Assembly: GCA_001792895.1 (NCBI GenBank)
Contig: MARA01000018.1
Location: 434,001-498,000, forward strand
Reading direction: 5' to 3'
From: Lentinus brumalis
Lineage: Eukaryota; Basidiomycota; Agaricomycetes; Polyporales; Polyporaceae
Length of the DNA: 64,000 bases
Below are positions 22,795 to 34,246 of the stretch, piece by piece. The notes under the pieces are model-generated. The model saw only the letters and a list, made by a program, of their open reading frames with translations, was not told where the DNA came from and did not search any database. Both the position numbers and the translations under genes were made by a program. Numbering within the stretch: the stretch's first letter is position 1; each line of letters begins with the position of its first letter.

Positions 22795-25700
22795 TCACAA
22801 GTCGTTGAATGGTATCGACCCCGGCAGCACGTCCCACGGCTTGATGCCCTGGCAGAGCAGCTCCTCGTAGTCAGCCCGTGTGTGACCGCAGTACATAGAC
22901 CGCTCCTCCAATTCCGCGTCGATGTCCCAATAGTCCGCATCATCATCCTCGTCGTATTCACCGTAATCGCCACCGTATGTCGCGGTACGTCCGGTCTGCC
23001 TGCGGGTGGCACCACCTTGACCACCTCGACTGGCCCAGTGTGCTCGGTTCGATCGAGAAGAGCCTCTCCCCGAGCGCGATGTAGAGGCTTGTGCTGATTG
23101 TCCGGCTTGTGCGTTGCGGGAGGGCCGAGATCCACTTGCGACCGCAGCAGTAGAAGCAGATGAAGTAGGCTGGAGCGCCTTCGCCTTCTCCTCTGCGGAG
23201 GGATGAACCCAGAGGTCGTAACGCCAGGGAAGCGGTCTCAGGGCTTCGGGGAGTATGCCCTCGGGGACGGCCATGGGCTCTTCATGGACGATCTCTTCAA
23301 AATTCTCGCGCAGTTGCTGGAGTCGTCCCTCGTCTGTCCACCAGCCGCGCGCAGGGAGATAGGTCTTGTCGTGCGCATACACGCACTTGTCGCCAAAGAA
23401 GCACTCGCCGACCAGCCAAGAGAGGCACACATTCCTTCCGCTATGACGTTTCAGTTGTAATGTCTGCAAATGCGACGGAGACGATGAGCTCACAGTTCGT
23501 CTCGCACGCTCTTCATGTCAGGGGCATGCTTGAAGCGGCAGCTGCTACCATACCGGCAACCATCGTGGTTGTAGAACTTGCAGGGGGTGCCGTTGCCAGT
23601 GTGCGATGCGTCCTCTGAGTCCGATTCGATCTCGACGTCAAGAGGTTCGGCGAGGAGCGAGTGCTCTTCATCATCCAATTCATCGATCTCCTCGTCGATG
23701 TCAATGAGACGCTGAACTTCTGATAGCTCCTTGAGCGCGGCATCGTTCTTCTCGTCTAAGGCAAGCACGCCATATAGGTCTGGAAAGGAATCAATGGTTT
23801 GAGATGCCCGGATGGTGTGCCTTATAGAGTGGCTCACCTGACTCGGCACTCATAAACTTGTGCCTCGCCTTCCTTGCGAGAGCTCGACGATACAACGACT
23901 TGAGATGCCGAGGGTCGTGCAGAAGAGCTCTCGAAGCAGCGCTCTCAGCTGCTTCCCATCTGTTTGTTGCCATTTGAGCCAACCAGACGTCTTGAGAAAT
24001 CAAGACAGACTTACTCTTCCATCTTCAAGAGCGCCGCGGCAAGGTTTGACACGTAGATAGGTTGTGGCCCGGCAAGTACGGCCGCCTCTCGGTACTTCTC
24101 AGCGGCCTTCGCCCACTTCTCCTGCTTGAAGAATTCATTCCCCTAAGATGTAAATATGGGGTCAGACGTCAACCTATCGAAACTATGGGTACGTTTCCTT
24201 ACCTCTTCCTTGAGTTTGTCCGCCTTCGCAGTCTTCTCCTGCTTCACCCTGTCACGGACAGCAGCACGGGCTCTCACCTCCGCCTCCCGTGGACGATTGG
24301 TAGCTTGTGCAGCCGACGACGACGTAGTGGAGCCAGCGTGGTGTGCCGCTAACGGGACCTCCTCCTCGCTTTGCGTAGTGCGGTCAATCAAATTCCCTCC
24401 AGGCCCGAGAGTCACGCTACCCATCATATGACGTGTGCCCATGTCTCCCGGCTGGATGCGCACTCCGCACATCTCGATGGTGAGCCGAATGGAGCCCTGC
24501 TCTCCGTTAACATCGCCAACATACCCCAGGAACCCGTCGCCAACTGGCGCAAAGGCGGCAGGAGTCTGCGTCGCTTGCTGGGCGGTGATCTTGGTAGGAG
24601 CGAACACGAGCGACTCCACACGAGCATTCGTGGTGGCATAGTATACGGCATGTTCAGGCGCAACATTTTTGAGATGGAGTGCTTTCATGCTGAAAGACGG
24701 GACGAGCGCGGCGGAGGAGAGTGGCGAAGGAGTTCCTGCATGATTGAGTGCGAACGTCGTCCGGTAGTAGTCACCAGAGTCCCAGGGAAGCTCCCACCGC
24801 TGAAAGAACTCGCGTGCCTTGTTCTGGGGAAAGAAGTTGCTGAAGTTCACGCCGAAGATGAGGATACCTCCGTTCTTCGTGTACTCGACGAGCTTCTGGA
24901 GTATAGCCGAGTGCGACGCTTCCGTGATCGCGCCATCCGTCACAATGACCGCCCCCGGAGGAGAAGGGTCGGACAGGGCTGCGGCAGCATCGATGGCATT
25001 GCAGACCTCTGTCACGTACGCGTTACGCATGAGTCCGCGGTAGAGCTGCGAGTAGCTTTCGTCGATCCAGTCCTGTTTCTGTATGGAAACGAGAAGAACC
25101 TTCCTCCTGGGTGGATGAACAGGTAGGGCGGGAGGGGGTGTGTCCGCGGCCGACATCGGAATGCTGAAGACAGTCTGTTCACGGCCGTCAGCACTCCCCA
25201 TGCTAAGATATACATGCACTGTACGTACCAGAGGCATTCCGGTGCCAGGTGCACTAGGTGCGCGCGAGCCCGGGCGTAGACACATTGCCAAGAGGAGCTT
25301 GGTCGTCTCCGCCTCTTGGTTGACGTCGCCGATGTAACCGAAGTATCCCTGTCCCACAGGTGCGAACGCAGCCGGTGTCTCGTATACGGTACCATGTGGC
25401 CCATTCTTCACGTTGCGGACACTGGGAGGCTCAAGGTAGACTGCGTGCTGCAAGTCGACGTCGGTGAGTAACAGTGCCTTCATGCTGTACTTCTGTGAGA
25501 CAAGCTTCGTGTCGATGCCCCTGACGGAGGTGTTGAGGCTGAACGTCTTGCGGTGGTAAGGACCGGTGCGCCAAGGCAACTCCCAAACATGCTCGAAGCC
25601 AGCGTCAAGAGCAGAGTGGGTGGAGAAGCTGCTGAGGAGGCCGGCATAGATGACTGTTCCGCCAGCCCGCGCGTACTCGACAAGTCGGATGAGAACGTCC

Positions 25701-25939
25701 CGATATGATGGGACCGTGACGAAAGAGTCGGCGACAATGACTGCATGGGGCCTCACTGTGCTGTTCATGTATCGCCGGACATCTTCCGCATTGAAGGCAT
25801 GGCGTAGGTCAAGCTTCTCTTTGAGAAGATTGAACTGGTCGGCATACACGTCGAGGAAGATTTCGAACTGCGCTGGAAAGAGAACCACGACGAACGGTTT
25901 TGGTGGCATCACTCTGTCAAGTATATTAGCGCGAGACAT
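22795..25939 (-). CDS. duplicated alpha/beta domain + TPR + two CCCH fingers
   Basis: Unnamed protein of about 1000 residues. The N-terminal 480 residues are two copies of one domain. Copy 1 contains HAVIVADSFVTVPSYRDVLI, YARAGGTVIYAGLLSSF, WELPWRTGPYHRKTF and TPAAFAPVGQGYFGYIGDVN. Copy 2 contains GAVIVTDGAITEASHSAIL, YTKNGGILIFGVNFSNFF, WELPWDSGDYYRTTF and TPAAFAPVGDGFLGYVGDVN. The order resembles a ThuA/glutamine-amidotransferase-like fold, which is an inference. After a Lys-rich linker and an intron come TPR-like helices (GNEFFKQEKWAKAAEKYREA, AAALLKMEEWEAAESAASRAL, HLKSLYRRALARKA) and an acidic linker. Two CCCH zinc fingers follow, both C-x7-C-x5-C-x3-H (CKFYNHDGCRYGSSCRFKH, CLSWLVGECFFGDKCVYAH). 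The tail is Ser/Gly/Arg-rich. CCCH plus TPR suggests an RNA-linked cytoplasmic adaptor. The start could instead be the ATG at 25909 (MPPKPFVVV). Confidence 0.8.
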
Positions 25940-27255
25940 ATTCACAGCCCCATTCCTACTACCTGCTGATTCCGAGCCCTGTCGCTCAACTGTGGTGGTG
26001 GTCGAGGGATAAAGAGGAGTGCCACTAAACGCCTGTGGGCTGGTTGTGAATGGGGCACGTGACCGCGTGGCAGTCTTAAGACCGCGGTGCAGCGTCGGTG
26101 CTTTTGATTTTGAAGTTCACGAAACCACCTCTTCGTCAACAAAGTCGACCGACGTGTGATGAAAGCTATAGATTCAAGTCGTTGGTGGAAGGATAAGCAA
26201 ATAGCCACTATCGTCGACCAGCTCCTACTAAGTAAGTACTGGTACAGTGGGAAGGATTCACGCTTCGCTACTTGGATCATGTCCAAGTCTCTGGCGAAGC
26301 CGCACAGTCTGACTCGGTGGACATGTCCAGGTGAGAATGCACTCAAAACCAGACTGGATATCCCAGCAGTAGGGAAGTGATCGCCAATCATGTAGACGGA
26401 CTAGCAGCACCAGGCAGTGAGACTCGGGCTCGACACTTCTGTACCATCACTGGCACTAACTCATCGAATATCAACCGATTGCGTCGCCCGCAGCGCACGC
26501 GTGCGTTGTGTCCGCTGCATATCCCGATACCGCCCTGCTGTGATCTGTACGAGTCCATTCGACTCCCAATCTCTTCTTCGGAGTCCCCACAGCGTGACTG
26601 AAGAGCCTGCGCAGGTGCTATCCGACTCCAGAAGCTTGCATAACTTGAGGTGCAATGGCGTTGTCCCATTCCCCGTTCCTCCCCACGATCAAGTGGTTTC
26701 CGAAGACAATAGACAATAGTGGCTGTGCTCACCCCTGTGATGCACTAGGACTCTTCTGGTGGATTTTCGAGCCTTGTGCACTCATGGCACCCTGCCCCGA
26801 ACATCCGAAAGGCACTCCGCGGTCTTTCTAAACAATATCAGAAGCTGCGCGCCACAAAATTTCAGACATACTAGGCAGCATCGAGCGCAAATCAGGGTTG
26901 ACAAGGGTTGACATGCTTCGCGGCTAACGTCTTGTTCCCGGGTTGTGTTCGAAAAACACCTCGACGCTCTGATTTAGGGGAGCAGCTCCGCAATTCCGAG
27001 GCCGAGAACCTTGTACTGAATGGGCTTAGGTCGTCTGACATAGGGTCGACTCTGTGCGACTGGGGATCAATCCGGCAGCATCCCTCGATCTCAGCGCAGA
27101 TAGGCTTCTTGAGCCGCAAGGAGTGTGTGCGAAGAAAAAGGCAAGACCGGAGAACGATGAGCTTGCGCGCACTCTTCATCCCTGATCATGCCCCCTCACA
27201 TGTGCGAACGGACAGCGTCCAGGATGAGCTGGTAGCACTGGGCCATAACTGGTGA
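25940..27255. other. intergenic, no supported gene
   Basis: Divergent spacer between the TPR/CCCH gene and the protease-like gene. Short frames exist on both strands, but none shows a domain. MSLRALFIPDHAPSHVRTD at 27157-27255 ends directly before the next ATG and has a GTGAGT at 27251. It could be a 5' exon of the next gene, but I found no acceptor that keeps the frame. Confidence 0.45.
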
Positions 27256-28722
27256 GTGATGCATCGACTAGAAGTGTCTGCGTGGACGATGCCAACCGCA
27301 CAGGACCGAAGGTTCATTCACAATCCAAACCAACGCGCCGTTCGAGTGCGGTATGAGGCAATTGACTCCGACCATCCTGCTCTGCGGACAGCAGAGAACT
27401 CCTTGAACAAGATCGCAGGTGTCCTCCTGCAGATAGACGGATGTCGAGCTACCATCGTCCCCTGCTTGCACCGCTCGGAGATCCAGGACAACCGTCATGT
27501 CCTCGGAATTGTCCTGCACATGACTATGCTGAACCTCGAGGTCCTGGAGATGGTGCATCTCATGCAGAGCGCTGTTCCCGTGCACCTGTTCATCGGAGAG
27601 CCGCTCACGACGGCGACTTCATTCGAGCTGTACAGCCCGGACAAAGTCACAATCCCAGACCATCTCGAACCAGGCGACCCCCTATTCTGCTCAGCCACCC
27701 AGCGCGCCATGGTCTTCGGAGCATATCTGCATGCTGCCAACGACGATAACGCGCTCTACGGCATTACGGTCGGACAGGCAGTGGTACCACACTCGGGATT
27801 CGCGATGCATCCTCGGCTCAAACCGCGCGGGTTTCATGAACGTCGAGTGCGAAGCTCTCAACTCGCGATCCAACAGCTTGGTCGACCTCTCTCCAACCCT
27901 GCGACCCAGGTCGTCGAGCAAGCGATCCGTGCCTCCGAACTGGAGCAGGCTAGGATCTACGCAGAGCTGGAGAGGACTGGCCAGGACGAAGGCTCGCCTC
28001 TCGTCCAGAGACGACTTCAGCAGCACCAAATGCAGATCTTGCGGCTGCGAGAGTCGCTTACTCATTGTCATCAATACGACGTGGGACATGCGTGTGCGGC
28101 AGAAGCCCTGATCCGCCCGTGCAACAGTAAGCAGGATGCTCCTCCGCCGCCCTATCGCACGTCTGACTGCCCGCTAGGTACGGACCATCGACGACATTCC
28201 GGTCGAGGGACGTCACACCACTCGAAGCGCTACGATGACGGGCACACGCACCTTCTCTCCTGGACGCTCATGCGTATGGCCTCCAAGACAACTGATAACC
28301 CCGTGACGTTACACGCGTACCCGGGTACGCTCGAGCGGGGGGCAAGAGTCTCCATGCACGTCCGCGATCCAAACATCGAGAGACCGCTTGGTCCATATCG
28401 AGAAGGGGTTGTTAACGGCGCGCCTGCCACTGTCATCATCGGAGGCCAGATGGCCCGCGAATGGTCGATCTTCCCAGCACCCGGGCATAATTCGATCAAA
28501 TTCGCGGCAAGGGGAGACGCGGGAGCGTTGGTCACGTCGGCGCTGAGGGCCACACCAGAGGAAGGGGCGGTCGTTGCACCATTAGCGTTGCTGTATGCCG
28601 CCCCAGAGAGAGGCCCGTATGGACTTGTGACGCCTCTCACAACGGTGTTGAGACGCATTCGAGACGTGACGGGATTGCAGTTGCGTTTTCAGGGTAGTTG
28701 GTGGCGAAACAACTATGTTTAG
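27256..28722 (+). CDS. trypsin-like-fold protein lacking catalytic residues
   Basis: Single long exon of 488 residues. The C-terminal half has the order of motifs I associate with a mushroom-specific trypsin-like peptidase family: DNALYGITVGQAVVP, where a catalytic His usually follows Ala-Arg; HLLSWTLMRM, where an Asp usually precedes WTL; and KFAARGDAGALVTS, where GDSG is expected. So the presumed His, Asp and Ser appear as Gln, Ser and Ala. Between them lie a coiled stretch (VQRRLQQHQMQILRLRESL) and a His/Asp-rich loop. If the alignment is right, this is a pseudoprotease, possibly a binding or scaffold protein. It has no signal peptide. The family call rests on motif order and is moderate. 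Confidence 0.55.
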   Translation: MMHRLEVSAWTMPTAQDRRFIHNPNQRAVRVRYEAIDSDHPALRTAENSLNKIAGVLLQIDGCRATIVPCLHRSEIQDNRHVLGIVLHMTMLNLEVLEMVHLMQSAVPVHLFIGEPLTTATSFELYSPDKVTIPDHLEPGDPLFCSATQRAMVFGAYLHAANDDNALYGITVGQAVVPHSGFAMHPRLKPRGFHERRVRSSQLAIQQLGRPLSNPATQVVEQAIRASELEQARIYAELERTGQDEGSPLVQRRLQQHQMQILRLRESLTHCHQYDVGHACAAEALIRPCNSKQDAPPPPYRTSDCPLGTDHRRHSGRGTSHHSKRYDDGHTHLLSWTLMRMASKTTDNPVTLHAYPGTLERGARVSMHVRDPNIERPLGPYREGVVNGAPATVIIGGQMAREWSIFPAPGHNSIKFAARGDAGALVTSALRATPEEGAVVAPLALLYAAPERGPYGLVTPLTTVLRRIRDVTGLQLRFQGSWWRNNYV

Positions 28723-28971
28723 GGCGGCGCGAGGTCGATAGCAAAGGCTGAGAGGTATCGGACAGTCTATTATACCAAGTATGCGGCATATACCCAGGCT
28801 TGTGTGGGACCATCATGTTGGATGGGGAAGAATAATCGCGACGAACAAGCCCCTACTACACGACGATAAAGGACGATAAACACTGGAAGCGACATCAGAT
28901 CCATGTATGTATGTCGACGTGGCGGGCGTCACGCACCTGGATATCAAGAAGGAAGACGACGCTATCATATA

Positions 28972-31207
28972 TCATCTCCCATGCCACTGCCCGGGGCCAC
29001 CTGGAGGGGTTTGGTATGTGCGATTTGATTGGTAGTCGTTGACGTAAGGGTGCAACGGTGGGCCGGCGCCAGGACGAGGTGCTGATGGAGATAATGGTTG
29101 CATTCGAGCCATTAAGGACTCGCCGAGCGAATTCCGTCGTTCAGTAGGGAACACCGGGGGTGCGGGGATAGCGGGACGTGGTGGAAGGGTTGCACTAGCC
29201 GCGATCCGTAAGGCGGTTGGCCCTGTAGGCGGACTGCGTACCGAGGCTGGTGGAGGGATAAGGGAAGACGAGCCCGACGACGGTGCGAGTTTGGGAGGGA
29301 GAGCCGTGGATTTGCGTGTGGGCTTGGCTGGAGGAGCGTCATCTTTGACATGCAGGTTACGTCAGTTGACGAGATGATCTCGAGCAGTCAGACTCACCTT
29401 CACTTTCTGAAGGTGACTTCGCCGTCCGCTTCCTCTTGCCGGTGCGCTGTTGCCGTGTCGCAGGTACATCACCATTCGCCTTCAGCATCGAAGGTCTAAG
29501 GTCCTTCAAGAAGGTCAACACCAGCTTGAACATCCTGCTGTTTTGCCTGATATCCTTCTCCGTCTTCCTGATGTCCACTCTCATAAGCCCGATAGCCTCC
29601 GAGAGCTGCGCCATAGACATTTTCTTCTTGTTGGCGTGGATGAGGATGGCTATGGCTAGCACCTCCATCGGAGCGACCTTCTTGATCCCAGGCATCCAGA
29701 AAACTTGCTTGAGCTTGGCATCCTTCGTGAGGGCGCAGAAGATGCGGTAGGTATCGCGCACGTCCTCGCAGAATTCATCATCCAGGTCATCCGGCTCCTG
29801 GAGCCAGCTCTCCAGAACGTTCAGTGTTGGTAAGGTGCTCAGATGAGGCCACCTTGAAATACAATACACGGCCGTGGCTAGCCCTCGGAAATCGTTTGCA
29901 CGACTGACGTCCCATGAGATGTCTGCGGCCAGTTGATCGACGACGTAGGTGTCAAGAAGGTCGCGAACGAAATCGGCTTGAGGTCCGGTGATGGCCTGCA
30001 ATTTTTCTGAGGAGCAGGATGAGCTTGTTGGTGCACGGCGATCAATGAAAGGGATGGCAAACCTGCAGGGGTGAGGGCCATTCCCAGTTGGACTCTCTGA
30101 ACTCAAGGTCAAATCGTTCTGCGGAACCGACTTATTTTGCGTACACACCTGAAAAATCTCCCTTTCGTTGGCGGGGTAATGTCCTGATACTCCATACATA
30201 CCTGGAGCACTACTGTGAGACAAAGGTCTGAGTGCAGGTGCCGACGATACGTACGATTTGCTTGTTCATGAATAGCTTCTTGTATCGTTCAGGTAGCAGC
30301 TTGGCTTTGATCTTTCCGGTGTCCTTGAAGACAAACTTCTCGCCAGTAAACCTGAGGGTCGATGTGAGTATCAATATATGCTGGAAGACAGTTCGAGACG
30401 CACGGATCCTTGTCTATGCAAAAGCACGGTGATGAGCAGGTAGACGTGGATACAGTGGGTTGTGACTTACAGGGAATCTGCCGGACCGTTAGTACCATAT
30501 CATGCATTACCAAGTGGGCAGAGACTCACTTCGCCGCCAATGAACCTTCCGACGCGAAATTTCACAAACAATAAGTCTACACAGATTCTAAAACTCCAGA
30601 ACGTGACGGCTTACCTGTAGATCGAAGTCAAGCGTTGCTTCCCGTCCACGCACACACGCCGCTCTCCACCATCATCCGAGAAATGCACAACTAGAGTGCG
30701 AGATATGAGAGAAGATATATGCGGCAACAAAACGCACTTACCGAATATCACAGGGGGCACGTAGAAGTTGCGGAAGATAGAGTCAATGAGACCTGCGGAA
30801 CATGAGCTTCCACGCATGACCGACAACAGATTGGCACACACCGATTTGCTTGCTTTCAGGCCAAACAACGGCTGTAATGGGACATTGAAAAACTGCAGTT
30901 CACTGCGGTCAGGGAAATAACCATACCGCGCTGGTAGTCGGGCTGCAGGTCAACATCCTGCGAGTGTATCTGCTCTGTTGACGCGTTCGAGCTGAGCAAC
31001 ATGGCCTAGGGTAGATATATGCGCACCGTACAGGGACTGGCAAGTATACGTCGTCGCACGAGGCACCTTCAGAGCACCGCGTATCCTGTAGCCTTCCGGC
31101 TCACCGTTCGCCTTCGTCTTGCCCTTCGACGCCTTCGACCGGGTGGACGCGGAGAGGGGAACTTCCTCTTCGTCGTCAAATTCAGTGAGCTCGGAGTCGG
31201 AGCTCAT
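28972..31207 (-). CDS. DUF262 (ParB/GmrSD-N-like) protein
   Basis: About 520 residues in roughly ten exons, starting MSSDSELTEFDDEEE at the ATG ending 31207. After a basic linker come the DUF262 marks: DVDLQPDYQR, VVWPESKQIGLIDSIFRNFYVPPVIF, VCVDGKQRLTSIYRFV (the DGKQR motif matches the family's DGQQR), KLLPERYKKLFMNKQI and ANEREIFQRVQLGMALTPAEKLQAI-like spacing. A helical part follows (FVRDLLDTYVVDQLAADISW, FCALTKDAKLKQVFWMPGI, EDIRQNSRMFKLVL-like). The Pro/Ser-rich tail ends GGPGQWHGR. In bacteria DUF262 is the sensor half of GmrSD-type restriction of modified DNA. I see no DUF1524 HNH nuclease part here. The fungal role is unknown, possibly nuclear. It shares a 163-bp divergent promoter with MAD1. 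Confidence 0.75.
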
Positions 31208-31370
31208 GGTGCTGGTCAGAGAGGATATACGGATGACAGGCGAGAGGTGGTGAAGGTGGTGGTGGTGGCAAAAAGGAAATGGCCAGTGCTCGAGCGCCGG
31301 CGAGCTCGACGCGTCGAGCAGCGCGCGCGTAACGTGTTATGCGCGCCGTCTCTTCTTCCTGACCACCATC
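31208..31370. promoter_or_regulatory. shared divergent promoter, DUF262 gene and MAD1
   Basis: Only 163 bases separate the two ATG codons, so both promoters and 5' UTRs must overlap here. It contains a short GGT-rich run near 31.26 kb and GC-rich words near the MAD1 side. No TATA box is evident. Confidence 0.6.
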
Positions 31371-33834
31371 ATGAGCAATGGCGACAAGTTCTCGACACCG
31401 CTCGGCTCGTCGAGCCGCTTGCTCTCGTCGATGGCGCGTAGCAGCGCCATAAAGCGCGACTCTCTCCAGGCGGAGCTCGAGCGCGGTGAGTGGCGGACTC
31501 AGTGAACACGCGGCAGCGACGCTCATTACGTCCGCGTTGGCAGACCCACAGCTTTCGACGTCCAAGAGGCAGCAGCGGACGCAGGCGTTCTCTTCCCACA
31601 TGGCACACGCGTCGCTCGAGAGGCAGCTCGCGGCGGCCCAGACGGCGAAGCTTGAAGTCGAAACCAAACTCCGGGAGAAGGAGCTCCTGGTGGAGAGACT
31701 GGAAGGAGACAGACGATGGCTCGCGGAGCGCGAGAAGGAGGAGCGGGAGGAGAAGGAACGCGAGCGTGCGGAGCACCTCGAGGAGAAGGTGCGTACGGTC
31801 CAGCCCTCCTCCGTCACCTCGTATTGACAGTGCAGCGTGCAGAGGAAAGCTGAAAGTGAACTACGATCACTACGCAGCACACTCTTGACTCTCCGCGAAC
31901 AGCATGTCGACCTTGAAGAGGAACATTCGACCCTCTCGCGAAGCACGGCCCAGACCATCGCCACGCAGAAATCGCAAATTACTACCCTCACACGTCAGGT
32001 CTCCTTGCTTGAGAACGAGCTTGGTGAATTCAAGCGAATCTCTGAGGAGCGGGCGCATGCTTTCGAAGAGCTGCAGGCGCAGTTCGACGCGCTCAGTGCG
32101 GCACAGGAAAGCTTCACCCTCCAGAACGGGCAAGACGAGGACTGGTCGGTCGTCCGTGAGGAACTCCATCGGCAAGCTCAGTATATGCGTCAGCTCGAGA
32201 GCGCCAACGCGAAGATGACCACTGAGCTCAATACTCTGCGCGAGAAACAGACGAGCGTGGAGGTGTTGAAGGAGCAGAAGCGCAATCTGGAGCGCAAGCT
32301 GCGCGGGGCGGACGAGCTGCGCGAACAGGTAGTCAAACTTGAAGCGGAGCTGGAGGCTGCGAGAAAGGAACGGGAAGAATGGTGCGTCTTTGTTCGTTCT
32401 TGCGACGCGACTTGCCACCCACACCCTCGCCACACCCGCAGGGCAGCTTCGTCCGCCGAACCAACGACCCCCTCGAAGACCCCGGTGTCCGTTACGCAAA
32501 GTCTCTCCAGCCTCCGTCTAGCGCATGCGCGGCTGATGGAAGAGCACGGATCCAACGTTGCACTTCTCCGTCATCGCGAGCAGGAGATCACCGAGCTGCA
32601 GACGCGCGACGCGGAGGCTCAGGAGACATTGAAGGAGCTTCGTGCTGAGATTCGCACCCTGAAGGACCGCGTGACACGCAGCGAACACAAAGTCACCTTG
32701 GCTGAACGTGAAGTCAGCTTTCTCCAGGCGATGGTGGTGCGTTCGATCTGCAGCGCCTCTCGCATAGTCCTCCGCTTACATGCAACAGGCGAGTTACAGT
32801 GCCGAGGAGACTGCTCACGGTGAGGGCAAGTCCGAAGACGAAACGTTAAAGCCGATGCAGCAGCTCGAGACGCTAGTCAAGGATTACAAGGCCACCGTCG
32901 CGGCTTTGGAGAAAGAACTCCAGGAGATGCATGATCATCCCATCGTTGCTGAAGACCTTGCGGCCAAGCACAGGTTGCTAGCCGAGCTCGAGAAGGAGCG
33001 TGCTGCGAAAGAGGAGGCCGAGAAAGGTATGTTCTCCCTCTGCTGAAGCGCGTCTCATCCTAAGCCATTCGTGCGTAGAGCTCAAGGAAGCCGAGGAGCA
33101 GACGGAGAAGCACCTCGAGCAGATCGAAGAACTCGAACAGACACTCTTTGAGTTGCGCGGCGAGATCGGCGCGGGCAGACATCTTCCTCCAGGCGTTCGT
33201 GTGTTGTCTCTCCGGGACAATCCAGCGCAGCAGTGGGAAGACCTAAGCAAGGCTGCGATGGACCGTTTGCGCAGCGAGAACGAGGCGCTCATGAAGCGGC
33301 TGCAGGAACTTGAGGAGAGCGGTGTGCGCGGTGCCGGGCAAGACCCGAACACGGAGGAACTCGTTCCGCGTGCGAGCTGGGTGGCTGTCAACGATGATAA
33401 GCTGAGACTTCAAGAAGAGTTGAAGCAGAAGGAGAAAAGGCTCCTTCGATTGCAGCAGGTGAGTCGCTGGTTTCCTTAAGATAGGGTGAGAATGGCACCT
33501 AACCGCCGCGCTGCAGGTCTTCGCGGCTAAGAGCGCGGAGTTCCGAGAGGCGATTGCCTCCATCCTTGGTGTGAAGCTTGCCTTCTACCCCAACGGCCAG
33601 GTCAGGGTCACGTCTCAGTACGATCTCAATGCCGCATTCGTCTTTCAGCCAAACGGCCAGCGAGAGAACACGAAGATGCAGCTCGTCGCTCAGGGCGATG
33701 GGGGTCCGGAGGACCTTCCTCAACTCATGCGGTATTGGGTCGAACAGGAACAATGCATACCAGGTTTCATGGCGAGCATCACGCTGGAATGCTACGAGAA
33801 GAACAAGATGGAACGCGAGCGGGAACATCATTAG
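31371..33834 (+). CDS. MAD1: spindle assembly checkpoint protein Mad1
   Basis: Kinetochore and nuclear-pore coiled-coil protein that recruits Mad2 to unattached kinetochores. The start MSNGDKFSTPLGSSSRLLSS leads into about 600 residues of almost unbroken heptad coiled coil (for example TAKLEVETKLREKELLVERL, LTRQVSLLENELGEFKRIS, EELEQTLFELRGEIGAG-like). The diagnostic part is the C-terminus: EKRLLRLQQ at the position of the Bub1-binding RLK motif, then VFAAKSAEFREAIASILGVK and LAFYPNGQVRVTSQYD. The tail ends with IPGFMASITLECYEKNK, the RWD-like head of Mad1. About 710 residues, a normal family length. Six or so short introns splice in frame. Confidence 0.9.
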
Positions 33835-34246
33835 TGCTCTGCATTCCTGTGCACTTGGGACGATTATCCTTCGGACAGCATATCTAGATGTATTGACTAT
33901 GTATTTCGTACTACTTCACTTTCTCTGATTATTGCGTGGAACTCGTGGCGCGATATGCTGGGCCTCGCTTGCGGGCAGGATGGCAGATGGTTTCAGGTTG
34001 AGTGGACTTTCGTACACACATGACTACGGCGAGACGTAGCTTAGCTGAATTTCACGGCTCTGGAGCCCTTCTGGCAATAATGACCGTCGTGCAGCGAAGC
34101 ATCTCTCCTGAAGACCTCATAAATCAGGCCGGACACGCACTCGCGGACAGGACGGAGAGGACAATGAATACGAATGGTAAGTACACCAATGATTGCTGAC
34201 AATAAGTACTCTATACTAAAGGGTCCTACACACAATGCAGGCATGT
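33835..34246. other. convergent intergenic spacer
   Basis: This lies between the stop codons of MAD1 and of the leftward FunK1 copy 2, probably both 3' UTRs. Nothing else was recognised. Confidence 0.5.
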
